Shown here: piece after piece, positions 27,222-34,492 of the stretch
Layout of the letters: every line of letters starts with the position of its first letter
How positions within the stretch are numbered: the stretch's first letter is position 1
Assembly (NCBI GenBank): GCA_023430545.1
Contig: JAEZAF010000158.1
Location: forward strand, 1 to 44,951
Reading direction: 5' to 3'
Length of the DNA: 44,951 nt
Origin: Chloroflexota bacterium
GTDB lineage: Bacteria > Chloroflexota > Anaerolineae > Aggregatilineales > Phototrophicaceae
The notes under the pieces: model-generated
Seen by the model: only the letters and a program-made list of their open reading frames with translations
The model's database searches: none
Told to the model about the DNA's origin: nothing
Position numbers and translations under genes: made by a program

Positions 27222-28376
27222 TTACGGGCTTTCATCTAATGTCTTCATCATGGCGAGCGCAAAACGTGCCGCCGTTTCGAGTCTGGCAGGCTCGATATGC
27301 TGTGTGGTGTCGTTCGCCTGTGCCCAGCGGATCGGGTCACCATCCGCGCTGACTCCGGTCAGGCAGATGGCACGGAATCCCTGACCGCGCAGTGCGCCGA
27401 CTTCATCACTCATCGCCAGTGAGGTCCCGCGCACGGCCAGCTCCGGGTGACTCCGTGCCGCCCTGATCGCCAGACCGAGCGACTCGTCATCTGGTCGATA
27501 ACCACCCAGAGATGACATCGAGCCATGCTGAGTCACATACGCGATATCACCGGCACCGACGCGCTCAAGATCGATGAAATAAGCGTTCGCCAGCTCGACA
27601 CGGTGCGCATCCAGCAGATGATGAATCCCATGACAGCCAGATTCTTCTGCTCCGGTAAAAGCCAGCCACACTTCGGTATTTTCCATCGGTTCGGCATTCA
27701 CAGCCGCCCCAAGTCCGATCAGACATGCGACGCCAGACGCGTTATCGTTGGCCCCCGCCACAAACGGTCCAGATTCATCCAGCAGCACCATCGGCAGTGC
27801 GGAGAACAGGGCCAGCACAGTCGGTTTCCGCAGCCAGTTCCAGCCGAACCACTGCGCGACCGCGTTCGCAAACCCAAGTGTGATTCCGGCTGCGGTGAGC
27901 ATCCTAAAGTACGGACGGACCTGCGGTGATGTCGAGATGCGGTGGCGGTTGGTATCCAGATGCGCAATCAGCACCACCTTATGTCGTGCTCTCCGTTTTG
28001 CCGGAATGCGGATCAGCAGATTGGCGCTGTCTTCGCTGGCCGACAGTCCCGAAAACGGCGTCCGCCCGCCGGATGCGAACTGCAACGCCCAATATGCACT
28101 TAGGAATGTGACCACGGCCCCCACTTTGCGCAGACTCTTCGGTATCAGGTTACTGGCAGCCCCAACAGCGGTGTGTGCCAGCAGCGCATAACCCCACGTA
28201 TCCGGGGCCGAAAAGCGCTGCACATCAGCGGGGATCTCGACACCGGCATCCGTTAGAGCATGGCGCACATACTGCCTCGCCTGCATTTCGGCACGGCTTC
28301 CGGCAGGGCGCGGCCCAATATTATCCGCGAGTGCATTGACATGCTGAATCAGGTTTGCAGCGGACAAAAAGTCCAT
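27222..28376 (-). CDS. M28-family zinc aminopeptidase-like protein with internal hydrophobic segments
   Basis: A 384-aa protein. Zinc-site motifs of the M28 family are present: LIAHLDTNRH (His and Asp), GANDNASGVACL (bridging Asp) and FTGAEESGCHG (catalytic Glu and metal Glu), followed by a late MSDEVGAL segment. Hydrophobic stretches at about 75-110 and between HLDTN and NDNASG (GFANAVAQWFGWNWLRKPTV and onward) suggest membrane association inserted in the peptidase fold. GGGGA stands 6 nt before the ATG. It is first in an operon with mazG and a serine hydrolase. Confidence 0.87.
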   Translation of the reverse strand: MDFLSAANLIQHVNALADNIGPRPAGSRAEMQARQYVRHALTDAGVEIPADVQRFSAPDTWGYALLAHTAVGAASNLIPKSLRKVGAVVTFLSAYWALQFASGGRTPFSGLSASEDSANLLIRIPAKRRARHKVVLIAHLDTNRHRISTSPQVRPYFRMLTAAGITLGFANAVAQWFGWNWLRKPTVLALFSALPMVLLDESGPFVAGANDNASGVACLIGLGAAVNAEPMENTEVWLAFTGAEESGCHGIHHLLDAHRVELANAYFIDLERVGAGDIAYVTQHGSMSSLGGYRPDDESLGLAIRAARSHPELAVRGTSLAMSDEVGALRGQGFRAICLTGVSADGDPIRWAQANDTTQHIEPARLETAARFALAMMKTLDESP

Positions 28377-28394
28377 GTACTGTCCCCTTTATTG

Positions 28395-28419
28395 TTGTGA
28401 CAACGTAACGTTGCGACAA
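28395..28419 (-). promoter_or_regulatory. Palindromic operator of the M28-mazG operon
   Basis: A 25-bp interrupted palindrome, TTGTGACAACGT-A-ACGTTGCGACAA, with 10 of 12 positions matching between arms. It begins just downstream of the predicted transcription start. Position and symmetry suit a repressor binding as a dimer. The regulator is not identified. Confidence 0.55.
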
Positions 28420-28431
28420 TTTCACCGCACG

Positions 28432-28440
28432 AGTATAGCA
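28432..28440 (-). promoter_or_regulatory. Extended -10 promoter of the M28-mazG-hydrolase operon
   Basis: Minus strand TTGCTATACT: a near-consensus TATACT (28437-28432) preceded by TGC, an extended -10. No good -35 stands upstream, which extended -10 promoters tolerate. The start ATG is about 56 bp downstream. Confidence 0.6.
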
Positions 28441-28489
28441 ATGCCTATTTGAGAAATCACGACAGAACCTCGCATCGCAGCACAAGGAC

Positions 28490-28529
28490 ATCATATAAAA
28501 CAAAAGGCAAGCCGTTTCCGACTTGCCTT
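28490..28529 (-). terminator. Terminator after rpsI
   Basis: A perfect 8-bp stem, AAGGCAAG/CTTGCCTT (28504-28511 with 28522-28529, 10-nt loop), followed on the minus strand by TTTTGTTTTAT. It is about 57 bp after the rpsI stop and before the M28 promoter, so it ends the rpmJ-rpsI unit. Confidence 0.85.
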
Positions 28530-28585
28530 CATGTTTTGCTATTCAGATTATCCGGTAAAGATCAGCTCCAGTAGAGCCGCCGGAC

Positions 28586-28981
28586 TTAGCGCTTGGTGTA
28601 GGTCGGGGCCTTACGCGCACGCTTCAGACCTGGCTTCTTCCGTTCCTTGACGCGAGCGTCACGGGTCAGGAAACCGCCGGAGCGCAGCGCGGGGCGCAGT
28701 TCGGGGTCAATTTCGAGCAGCGCACGGGCCACACCGAGCTGGATGGCATCACGCTGGCCAGAGATCCCGCCACCGTTTACATGCACGCTGATGTCGTAGC
28801 TGTTTTCCTGACCCAGCTTGGTCAGCGGTTCCAGCAGGATTTCGACATCGCCTTCACGCGGCAGATAGTCACGACCATCCTTGTCATTGATAATCAGGTT
28901 GCCAGTGCCGCCGGGGAAAAGGCGCACGCGGGCGGAAGCGGCCTTACGACGGCCAATTCCTTCATAATACTGAGAAGACAT
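28586..28981 (-). CDS. rpsI: Ribosomal protein uS9
   Basis: 30S protein whose C-terminal tail touches P-site tRNA. The 131-aa sequence starts SSQYYEGIGRRKAASARVRL and ends with the basic tail KKPGLKRARKAPTYTKR. It is 14 bp after rplM, the universal L13-S9 pair, and is closed by the terminator at 28490-28529. Confidence 0.98.
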   Translation of the reverse strand: MSSQYYEGIGRRKAASARVRLFPGGTGNLIINDKDGRDYLPREGDVEILLEPLTKLGQENSYDISVHVNGGGISGQRDAIQLGVARALLEIDPELRPALRSGGFLTRDARVKERKKPGLKRARKAPTYTKR

Positions 28982-28995
28982 TCTTCATACGCTCC

Positions 28996-29433
28996 TTACT
29001 TCAGGTCCAGAACTTGCGGATTCTGCGCTTGGTGCGTATGCTCCGCGCCAGCATAGACTTTCAGCTTATCCAGCATGTGACGACCGAGCGGGCCATCGGG
29101 CAGCATACCCTTGACCGCGGCTTCAATCACCCGTTCTGGATGCTTCTCCAACTGACGGCGCAGGGTGATTTCTTTCAACCCGCCGTGGAAGCCAGAGTAG
29201 TGGAAGTACTTCTTGTCATCAAGGCGATTTCCGCTGACGACCAGCTTATCGCAGTTGACGACGATCACATAATCGCCTGTATCAATATGAGGCGAGTAGG
29301 TGGGCTTGTGTTTGCCGCGCAGGACCATCGCGATTTTCGTGGCGAGACGCCCCAGCGTTTGACCCTCGGCATCCACAACCCACCACTGACGAACAACGTC
29401 AGCCGGTGTGGTTACGAAAGTTTTGGTTCTCAT
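28996..29433 (-). CDS. rplM: Ribosomal protein uL13
   Basis: Early 50S assembly protein. The 145-aa sequence contains WWVVDAEGQTLGRLATKIAM, LRGKHKPTYSPHIDTGDYVI and VKGMLPDGPLGRHMLDKLKV, all diagnostic. It lies about 100 bp after truA and upstream of rpsI. A small hairpin precedes it. Confidence 0.98.
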   Translation of the reverse strand: MRTKTFVTTPADVVRQWWVVDAEGQTLGRLATKIAMVLRGKHKPTYSPHIDTGDYVIVVNCDKLVVSGNRLDDKKYFHYSGFHGGLKEITLRRQLEKHPERVIEAAVKGMLPDGPLGRHMLDKLKVYAGAEHTHQAQNPQVLDLK

Positions 29434-29451
29434 TGCAAATTCCTGTCTTCT

Positions 29452-29468
29452 GGTGAGCGTCCCTCACC
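29452..29468 (-). other. Small hairpin upstream of rplM
   Basis: GGTGAG/CTCACC with a 5-nt loop, 18 bp upstream of the rplM ATG in the truA-rplM gap. rplM leaders are regulated in some bacteria, but nothing here matches a leader I recognise. Confidence 0.3.
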
Positions 29469-29535
29469 TAAATCGGGTGAAATGTTCTGCGGCGGCGGAT
29501 GCCCCGCACTACTCACGTCTGCAAATTCGTTTATT

Positions 29536-30315
29536 TTACTGGTACTGCGCCGGATATTCCACTGCGACTAACACCAGTCCCTGAGGCGGGGCCATGGTTT
29601 TCGCCTTCGAAATATCAGCAGCGCGGAAGTGCGCTTCGAATGCTTCCACGCTCAGGCGTCCCCGCCCGACATCGACCAGCATTCCCACCATCCGGCGTAC
29701 CATGTGCTGTAAAAAGGCCGTGGCCTGCACCTGATAACACCAGAAGTCGCCCTGTACATCCCATTCAGACTGAAAAACGTGCCGCACGGTGTTGATTCCG
29801 GCGGGCGGCTGCCCGAAGGTGGCGAAGTCATGTTCGCCAATCAGCAGACCTGCCGCATCCTGCATCTTTTTCAGGTCCAGTGCCTGCGGGACATACCACA
29901 CACGCTGATGGTACAGGGGTTGCCGCTGCGCGGATGACAGTACCGTGTACTTGTACATCCGGCTGCTGGCGCTGAAACGCGGATGAAAATTCGCGTTCTG
30001 CTCAACCCGCACTGACTGAAGTGCGATGTCGTCGGGAAGCTGGGCATTCAGTGCTTTCAGCAGAACCTCTGCCGAATGCTTCCACGCCGTCTGCTCCATC
30101 TCAAAGCAGATCACCTGCCCTGTCGCATGTACGCCGGCGTCTGTCCGACCCGCCCCGATAACCGTCACATGCTGTCCGGTCACCACTTCTACTGCCTGCT
30201 CAAACCGCGCCTGAATGGTTGGTATACCCGGTGCCTGTCGCTGAAAGCCCTGATAGCGCGTGCCTTCATATGCCAGTACACCACGGTAGCGGGTGTATTC
30301 ACTGCGGTCAGTCAA
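29536..30315 (-). CDS. truA: tRNA pseudouridine(38-40) synthase TruA
   Basis: Converts uridines 38-40 in the tRNA anticodon arm to pseudouridine. The 259-aa sequence has the catalytic loop GAGRTDAGVHATGQ with Asp59, the N-terminal YEGTRYQGFQRQ and the later VQATAFLQHMVRRMVGML. It lies between rplQ and rplM, a widely conserved position, with a 15-bp gap to rplQ. Confidence 0.97.
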   Translation of the reverse strand: MTDRSEYTRYRGVLAYEGTRYQGFQRQAPGIPTIQARFEQAVEVVTGQHVTVIGAGRTDAGVHATGQVICFEMEQTAWKHSAEVLLKALNAQLPDDIALQSVRVEQNANFHPRFSASSRMYKYTVLSSAQRQPLYHQRVWYVPQALDLKKMQDAAGLLIGEHDFATFGQPPAGINTVRHVFQSEWDVQGDFWCYQVQATAFLQHMVRRMVGMLVDVGRGRLSVEAFEAHFRAADISKAKTMAPPQGLVLVAVEYPAQYQ

Positions 30316-30330
30316 ATGTCCTGCGCCAGA

Positions 30331-30738
30331 CTAGGCGGTCTCGACGCGGTCCACCAGCTCGATCAGCACCATCTCGGCGTTGTCACCCTTGCGCGGCCCC
30401 AGTTTGTACACACGGGTGTATCCGCCCGGACGCGACGCATAGCGCGGTGCCAGATCATCAAACAGTTTCTGTACCAGTTCACGATCATTGTTCAGGCGGC
30501 TGGCCGCGATGCGGCGCGCATGAACAGCGATCTGATCGTTGCCAGCAGCTTCGGCTTTCGCCAGACCACGCTTGGCAATGGTGATCATCTTTTCGGTATT
30601 GCCACGGATGAATTCAGCCTTGGCCTGGGTGGTGCGAATGCGCTCATTCTTCAGCAGCGCCATCGTCAGATTCAGGCGCAGTGCTTTACGATGTCCGCTG
30701 TCGCGGTTGAGCTTCTTTCCTTTTACGCGATGTCTCAT
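30331..30738 (-). CDS. rplQ: Ribosomal protein bL17
   Basis: Bacterial 50S protein near the exit tunnel. The 135-aa sequence starts MRHRVKGKKLNRDSGHRKAL and continues TMALLKNERIRTTQAKAEF and GGYTRVYKLGPRKGDNAEMV. It follows rpoA with a 39-bp gap, the usual order. Confidence 0.98.
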   Translation of the reverse strand: MRHRVKGKKLNRDSGHRKALRLNLTMALLKNERIRTTQAKAEFIRGNTEKMITIAKRGLAKAEAAGNDQIAVHARRIAASRLNNDRELVQKLFDDLAPRYASRPGGYTRVYKLGPRKGDNAEMVLIELVDRVETA

Positions 30739-30777
30739 GACTTATCCGTATCCTTGAACCTGATCTCTGTGCCGCAG

Positions 30778-31770
30778 TTACTCAGCGGCTTCTTCTTCGT
30801 CTTGTCCAGACGGCAGATAGCCCTTTTCCTGCAGCTTCTCTACCAGTTCGTCGAGTGATTTCTCACCAAAGTTGCGGATCGCCAGCATCGCGTCCTGACC
30901 GCGTTCCAGCATATCCAGCACATCTCCGACCGTCGTAATGCCCGTGCGCTTCAGTGAATTGAACACACGCACGCTCAGGTCGAGTTCTTCAATCGGCCGC
31001 ACATACAGATCCGGGCGCTTGCCATTCGACGGCACATGATCATCCGCCTTGCCTTCGCCTTCGTCCATAATCCCGACCAGAACATCCACGTCAATACCGC
31101 TGATAACGGTCAGGTGACGAATCAGAATCTGTCCCGCCTGCGCCAGGGCTTCCTGCGGACGTACTGTGCCATCCGTCCAGATTTCGAGCACCAGCTTGTC
31201 ATAATTAGTGCGCTGGCCCACACGCGCACGCTCAACTTCAAAGTTGACACGGCGCACCGGGCTGAAGATCGCATCTACCGGAAGTTCGCCAATCGGCAGA
31301 CGACCGCGCTCTTCTGCAGGGCTGTACCCGCGCCCAACCCGCACTTCCATTTCCATTTCGATATGCGCATTCGGCGAATCGACGGTAAACAGATACAGGT
31401 CACTGTTGATAATCTGGACTTCCGGTGGAAGGCGAATATCGGCAGCCGTCACCGTACCTTCACCGCGATGCTCCAGACGCAGACGAGCCTGCTCACCATC
31501 CAGCACCAGACGAAGCTGCTTGATCTGCAGGATGAGCTGTGTCATGTCTTCACGAACATCAGGAATCGCAGAGAATTCGTGATGAACGTCCGAAACACGC
31601 ACACTGGTCACGGCAGCCCCCGGCAGAGACGACAGCAGAATACGCCGCAGCGCATTCCCCAGTGTCAGGCCGTAACCGCTTTCCAATGGGCTTATCACAA
31701 AGCGACCGTAATTACGCGTACTCGCGTCGATCTCTACCTTGTGCGGTAAAACCATGTTACTTGTAACCAA
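30778..31770 (-). CDS. rpoA: RNA polymerase alpha subunit
   Basis: Assembles RNA polymerase and contacts UP elements and activators. The N-terminal domain has YGRFVISPLESGYGLTLGN and LRRILLSSLPGAAVTSVRV. The C-terminal domain has EELDLSVRVFNSLKRTGIT and a helix-hairpin-helix ending ELVEKLQEKGYL. From the TTG at 31770 (7 nt after AGGAGG) it is 330 aa; from the ATG at 31755 it is 325 aa. Spacing favours TTG, codon preference favours ATG, and both are compatible with the family. It follows rpsK directly, without rpsD between them. Confidence 0.97.
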   Translation of the reverse strand: MVTSNMVLPHKVEIDASTRNYGRFVISPLESGYGLTLGNALRRILLSSLPGAAVTSVRVSDVHHEFSAIPDVREDMTQLILQIKQLRLVLDGEQARLRLEHRGEGTVTAADIRLPPEVQIINSDLYLFTVDSPNAHIEMEMEVRVGRGYSPAEERGRLPIGELPVDAIFSPVRRVNFEVERARVGQRTNYDKLVLEIWTDGTVRPQEALAQAGQILIRHLTVISGIDVDVLVGIMDEGEGKADDHVPSNGKRPDLYVRPIEELDLSVRVFNSLKRTGITTVGDVLDMLERGQDAMLAIRNFGEKSLDELVEKLQEKGYLPSGQDEEEAAE

Positions 31771-31822
31771 CCCACTTCCTCCTCGTCATGTTCGACTTGC
31801 TAGCGTCAGATACTTCGTGGGT

Positions 31823-32224
31823 TTAGACGCGACGTTTCTTGGGTGGGCGGACACCGTTATGCGGGACAGGGGTCACATCACTGATTGAACGGACTTTCAG
31901 CCCACTGCCCTGAATGGCGCGGATCGCCGCTTCACGACCGGGGCCGGGGCCTTTCACAAACACATCGACTTCCTTCATGCCGTGACCCTGTGCCGACTCA
32001 GATGCAGTCTGCGCAGCCATACGGGCGGCATACGGAGTGCTCTTGCGGCTACCCTTGAACCCGCTGGTGCCAGCGCTCGACCACGAGACAACATTCCCCG
32101 ACTGATCGGTCATCGACACGATCGTGTTGTTGAATGTCGCAAAAATATGTGCCTGGCCGTAAGGGATATTCTTTACGACCTTCTTGGTAACCTTACGGCT
32201 AGCCGTTCTCTTTGTACGTGCCAT
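31823..32224 (-). CDS. rpsK: Ribosomal protein uS11
   Basis: 30S platform protein near the Shine-Dalgarno/anti-Shine-Dalgarno helix. The 133-aa sequence contains GQAHIFATFNNTIVSMTDQS, SSAGTSGFKGSRKSTPYAA and the C-terminal PHNGVRPPKKRRV. GGAGG stands 4 nt before the ATG. It is separated from rpsM by 226 bp, unusual for this pair. Confidence 0.98.
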   Translation of the reverse strand: MARTKRTASRKVTKKVVKNIPYGQAHIFATFNNTIVSMTDQSGNVVSWSSAGTSGFKGSRKSTPYAARMAAQTASESAQGHGMKEVDVFVKGPGPGREAAIRAIQGSGLKVRSISDVTPVPHNGVRPPKKRRV

Positions 32225-32450
32225 GCAACCTCCAAAATGGCTATTACGTCAAGACGCGCCCTGTCTCTTATCAAAGGGGCAGGGCGCACCAGCAAAGCGT
32301 GCTACAATCTGCGAAAAGGCGTGGCTTGCGGCACGCCCGTAATAGATTTCTTCCTTAGACTGCACCGTTGTCTACTGACAGTAGAGCCGACCCACCCGGA
32401 CAGGGAAGTCAGCTCTGGAGTGACAGATGTGCAGTAACGGAGAAAAGTCG
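32225..32450 (-). promoter_or_regulatory. Structured rpsM-rpsK spacer with attenuator-like hairpin
   Basis: No gene in 226 bp. In transcription order it has a CTACTG/CAGTAG stem near 32372-32384; a hairpin GGCGTG/CACGCC (32337-32332 with 32323-32318) running into TTTT (32317-32314); and a long stem GCGCCCTG/CAGGGCGC (32287-32280 with 32263-32256). The last ends about 30 bp before the rpsK ATG. The first T-tailed hairpin resembles an intrinsic terminator. This may separate or regulate rpsK-rpoA expression. I saw no clear promoter. Confidence 0.5.
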
Positions 32451-32837
32451 TTACTTCTTTGTTGCACCGCGACGACGGCCACGTCCTGGCACGGTCTTCT
32501 TCGGACCGCGACGGGTACGGGCATTCGTGCGGGTGCGCTGTCCGTGCACCGGCAGATTACGGCGATGACGCAGACCGCGATAGGAACCGATCTCCGAAAG
32601 ACGCTTAATGTTTTGCAGCGTCTGGCGGCGAAGGTCACCTTCCACAGTCAGCTTGCCAATTTCATCACGTAAACTCTGAACCTGCGCTTCAGTCAGATTC
32701 TGTACGCGAAGATTAGGATCGACACCGGCGTCAGCCAGCAGTTTCTTGCTGGTCACGCGGCCCACCCCGTAAATGTAGGTCAATGCAATTTCCACGCGCT
32801 TGTTACGCGGCAGGTCTACACCTTCAATACGCGCCAT
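32451..32837 (-). CDS. rpsM: Ribosomal protein uS13
   Basis: 30S head protein forming intersubunit bridges and contacting P-site tRNA. The 128-aa sequence starts MARIEGVDLPRNKRVEIALT and has the helix-two-turn-helix IYGVGRVTSKKLLADAGVD and RGLRHRRNLPVHGQRTRTNA. It is 34 bp after rpmJ. Confidence 0.98.
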   Translation of the reverse strand: MARIEGVDLPRNKRVEIALTYIYGVGRVTSKKLLADAGVDPNLRVQNLTEAQVQSLRDEIGKLTVEGDLRRQTLQNIKRLSEIGSYRGLRHRRNLPVHGQRTRTNARTRRGPKKTVPGRGRRRGATKK

Positions 32838-32871
32838 TCTTCAGCGTTCTCCTTCTTTGAGCAACGAGTGC

Positions 32872-32985
32872 TTAACCCTGCCGCTGCTTGTGCTTCGGAT
32901 TTGAACAGATGATCATCACGTTCCCAGCGCGCTTAATTACGCGACACTTGGGGCAGCGACGCTTCACCGAGGTCGTAACTTTCAT
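32872..32985 (-). CDS. rpmJ: Ribosomal protein bL36
   Basis: A 37-aa zinc-binding 50S protein read directly from the minus strand: MKVTTSVKRRCPKCRVIKRA, then GNVMIICSNPKHKQRQG. The C-x2-C, C and H ligands are in the canonical places. AGGA lies 9 nt before the ATG. It is first in the rpmJ-rpsM-rpsK-rpoA-rplQ-truA-rplM-rpsI unit. Confidence 0.98.
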   Translation of the reverse strand: MKVTTSVKRRCPKCRVIKRAGNVMIICSNPKHKQRQG

Positions 32986-33026
32986 GATTTAATTTCCTCA
33001 AACCAGGTGTTGACATCAGGATATGC

Positions 33027-33055
33027 ATTCTAGCAGTAAGCGAAAACCATGTCTA
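33027..33055 (-). promoter_or_regulatory. Promoter of the rpmJ-rpoA unit
   Basis: Minus strand: TAGACA (33055-33050), a 17-bp spacer and TAGAAT (33032-33027) preceded by TGC. Both boxes match five of six consensus bases and the -10 is extended. It predicts a short leader of about 35 nt before rpmJ. Confidence 0.85.
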
Positions 33056-33410
33056 CGGCGAATTTTCGACGCGACTCATGGTGACGCAATCTGTTGTAAT
33101 AATAAGGAAGATCATACTCGTGGTCGGCATGAAGGGCAATACCGAAGCAGATGAGTGATGGCGTTCCTTATAATCAGTGGCATCGTGTGCAGCGTTGACG
33201 TCCCGACCCTGTATCTGGAAAAGCCAGAACTCCCCTTTTTATACGAAACTATACAAAATATACTCTCAGACATGCGAATAAATATCCAGGTAATGCAAGT
33301 ATAGAACGAAGTCGGCATAACACACTTGGGCATTTCTCCAGTCTCCGTCCCCGACACATAAGCTATACTACAATGATGCGTCATTATCACACTTCATTAC
33401 GAGGGAATTC
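33056..33410. other. Intergenic region between rpmJ promoter and comM
   Basis: About 355 bp, AT-rich in the middle, with no supported gene. On the plus strand a TATACT -10 (33364-33369) without a clear -35 and GAGGG (33401-33405) serve comM. An open frame on the minus strand (33112-33390) has an unlikely composition and no recognisable features. Confidence 0.6.
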
Positions 33411-34490
33411 ATGCTGGCAATTGTGCGCGCCTGCGCGGTCATCGGGTTGGATGGCTGCATTGTCGAAGTTCAGACCGACTTCAACCCTCGGGCGAGCCTG
33501 CCCAGTTTTTCCATCGTCGGCCTGCCGGATAACGCCGTCAAGGAAAGCCGCGAGCGCGTCCGTGCCGCCATCAAGAACAGCGGCCTCACTTTCCCGAACA
33601 AAGGCTATCTGGTCAACCTCTCACCCGCCGACATTCCGAAGCACAGCACCGCTTATGATCTCGCAATCGCTGTCGGTGTACTGGCTGCCACCGATCAGGT
33701 CCCGCTGAATTCACTTGAAAATGCCTTGTTCATCGGCGAACTCTCATTGGATGGCCGCATCCGCCACGTTAAAGGCGTCATGCCTATGACCTATGCCGCA
33801 CGTCAGGCCGGCTTCGAAACGATTTACGTCCCGGTTGACGACGCAGCTCAGGCAGCACTGGTTGAGGGCATCAAAGTTATTCCGGTCCCATCGTTGGGGG
33901 ATCTCGTCGAGCATCTTTACAATCTTGCACCGATTCCGCCCTATCGCACTGACCGGACTGCTCTTACTTCTACAGATCATCTGCCAGACGGCATCGTCGA
34001 TTTTAGTGATGTGAAGGGACAGGAACTGGTTAAACGGGCACTGGAGATCGCCGCAGGTGGTGCACATAATGTCCTGCTCAGCGGCCCGCCGGGGACAGGT
34101 AAGACGCTGCTCGCACGAGCGATGTCTGGCATTTTACCCGGCATGTCGCTGGAAGAGGCACTCGAAGTCACCCGCATTTACTCCGTGGCAGATCTGCTGA
34201 CAAGTGATCATCCGCTGATGCAGTCCCGCCCGTTTCGTGCCCCTCATCATACCATCAGCACCGCCGGGATGATTGGCGGTGGTTCTATTCCCAAACCGGG
34301 TGAGGTCACACTTGCCCATCGCGGTATCCTGTTCCTCGATGAAGCAACTGAGCATAATGCCAAAACACTGGAAGTCCTCCGCCAGCCTATTGAAGACAAG
34401 ATTGTGACCATTTCACGTGCCAAAGGCAGCTTGACTTTCCCCGCCAACTTTATGCTGATAATGGCAATGAATCCATGTCCTTGCGGGTAA
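33411..34490 (+). pseudogene. comM: 5' part of comM/yifB (Mg chelatase-like AAA ATPase), interrupted by island insertion
   Basis: Intact ComM/YifB is about 505 aa, a hexameric helicase-like ATPase that helps DNA integration in natural transformation. Here 359 aa remain: the N-terminal Lon-protease-like fold (PSFSIVGLPDNAVKESRERV), Walker A GPPGTGKT (225-232), APHHTIS and LFLDEATEHN. The frame stops right after the conserved NPCPCG, where the family continues with a Y/F-x-GD segment. The end coincides with the 3' end of a serine recombinase gene on the other strand, so integration has truncated it. The lost 3' part is expected at the far end of the island, outside the window. Confidence 0.93.
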
Positions 34491-34492
34491 CC
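34450..34492. other. Left attachment-site junction of the island (attL candidate)
   Basis: comM sequence in this stretch (coding LIMAMNPCPCG) is overlapped on the minus strand by the last codons of the recombinase (RKDMDSLPLSA). Loss of the comM frame at TAA (34488-34490) places the crossover close to the GGG codon. The exact core cannot be fixed without the right end. Confidence 0.7.

Noticed and set aside
33112..33390. 92-codon minus-strand frame between rpmJ and comM
   Set aside because: Cys/Ser/Thr-rich random-looking composition, no domain, no ribosome-binding site, and it overlaps the comM promoter region.
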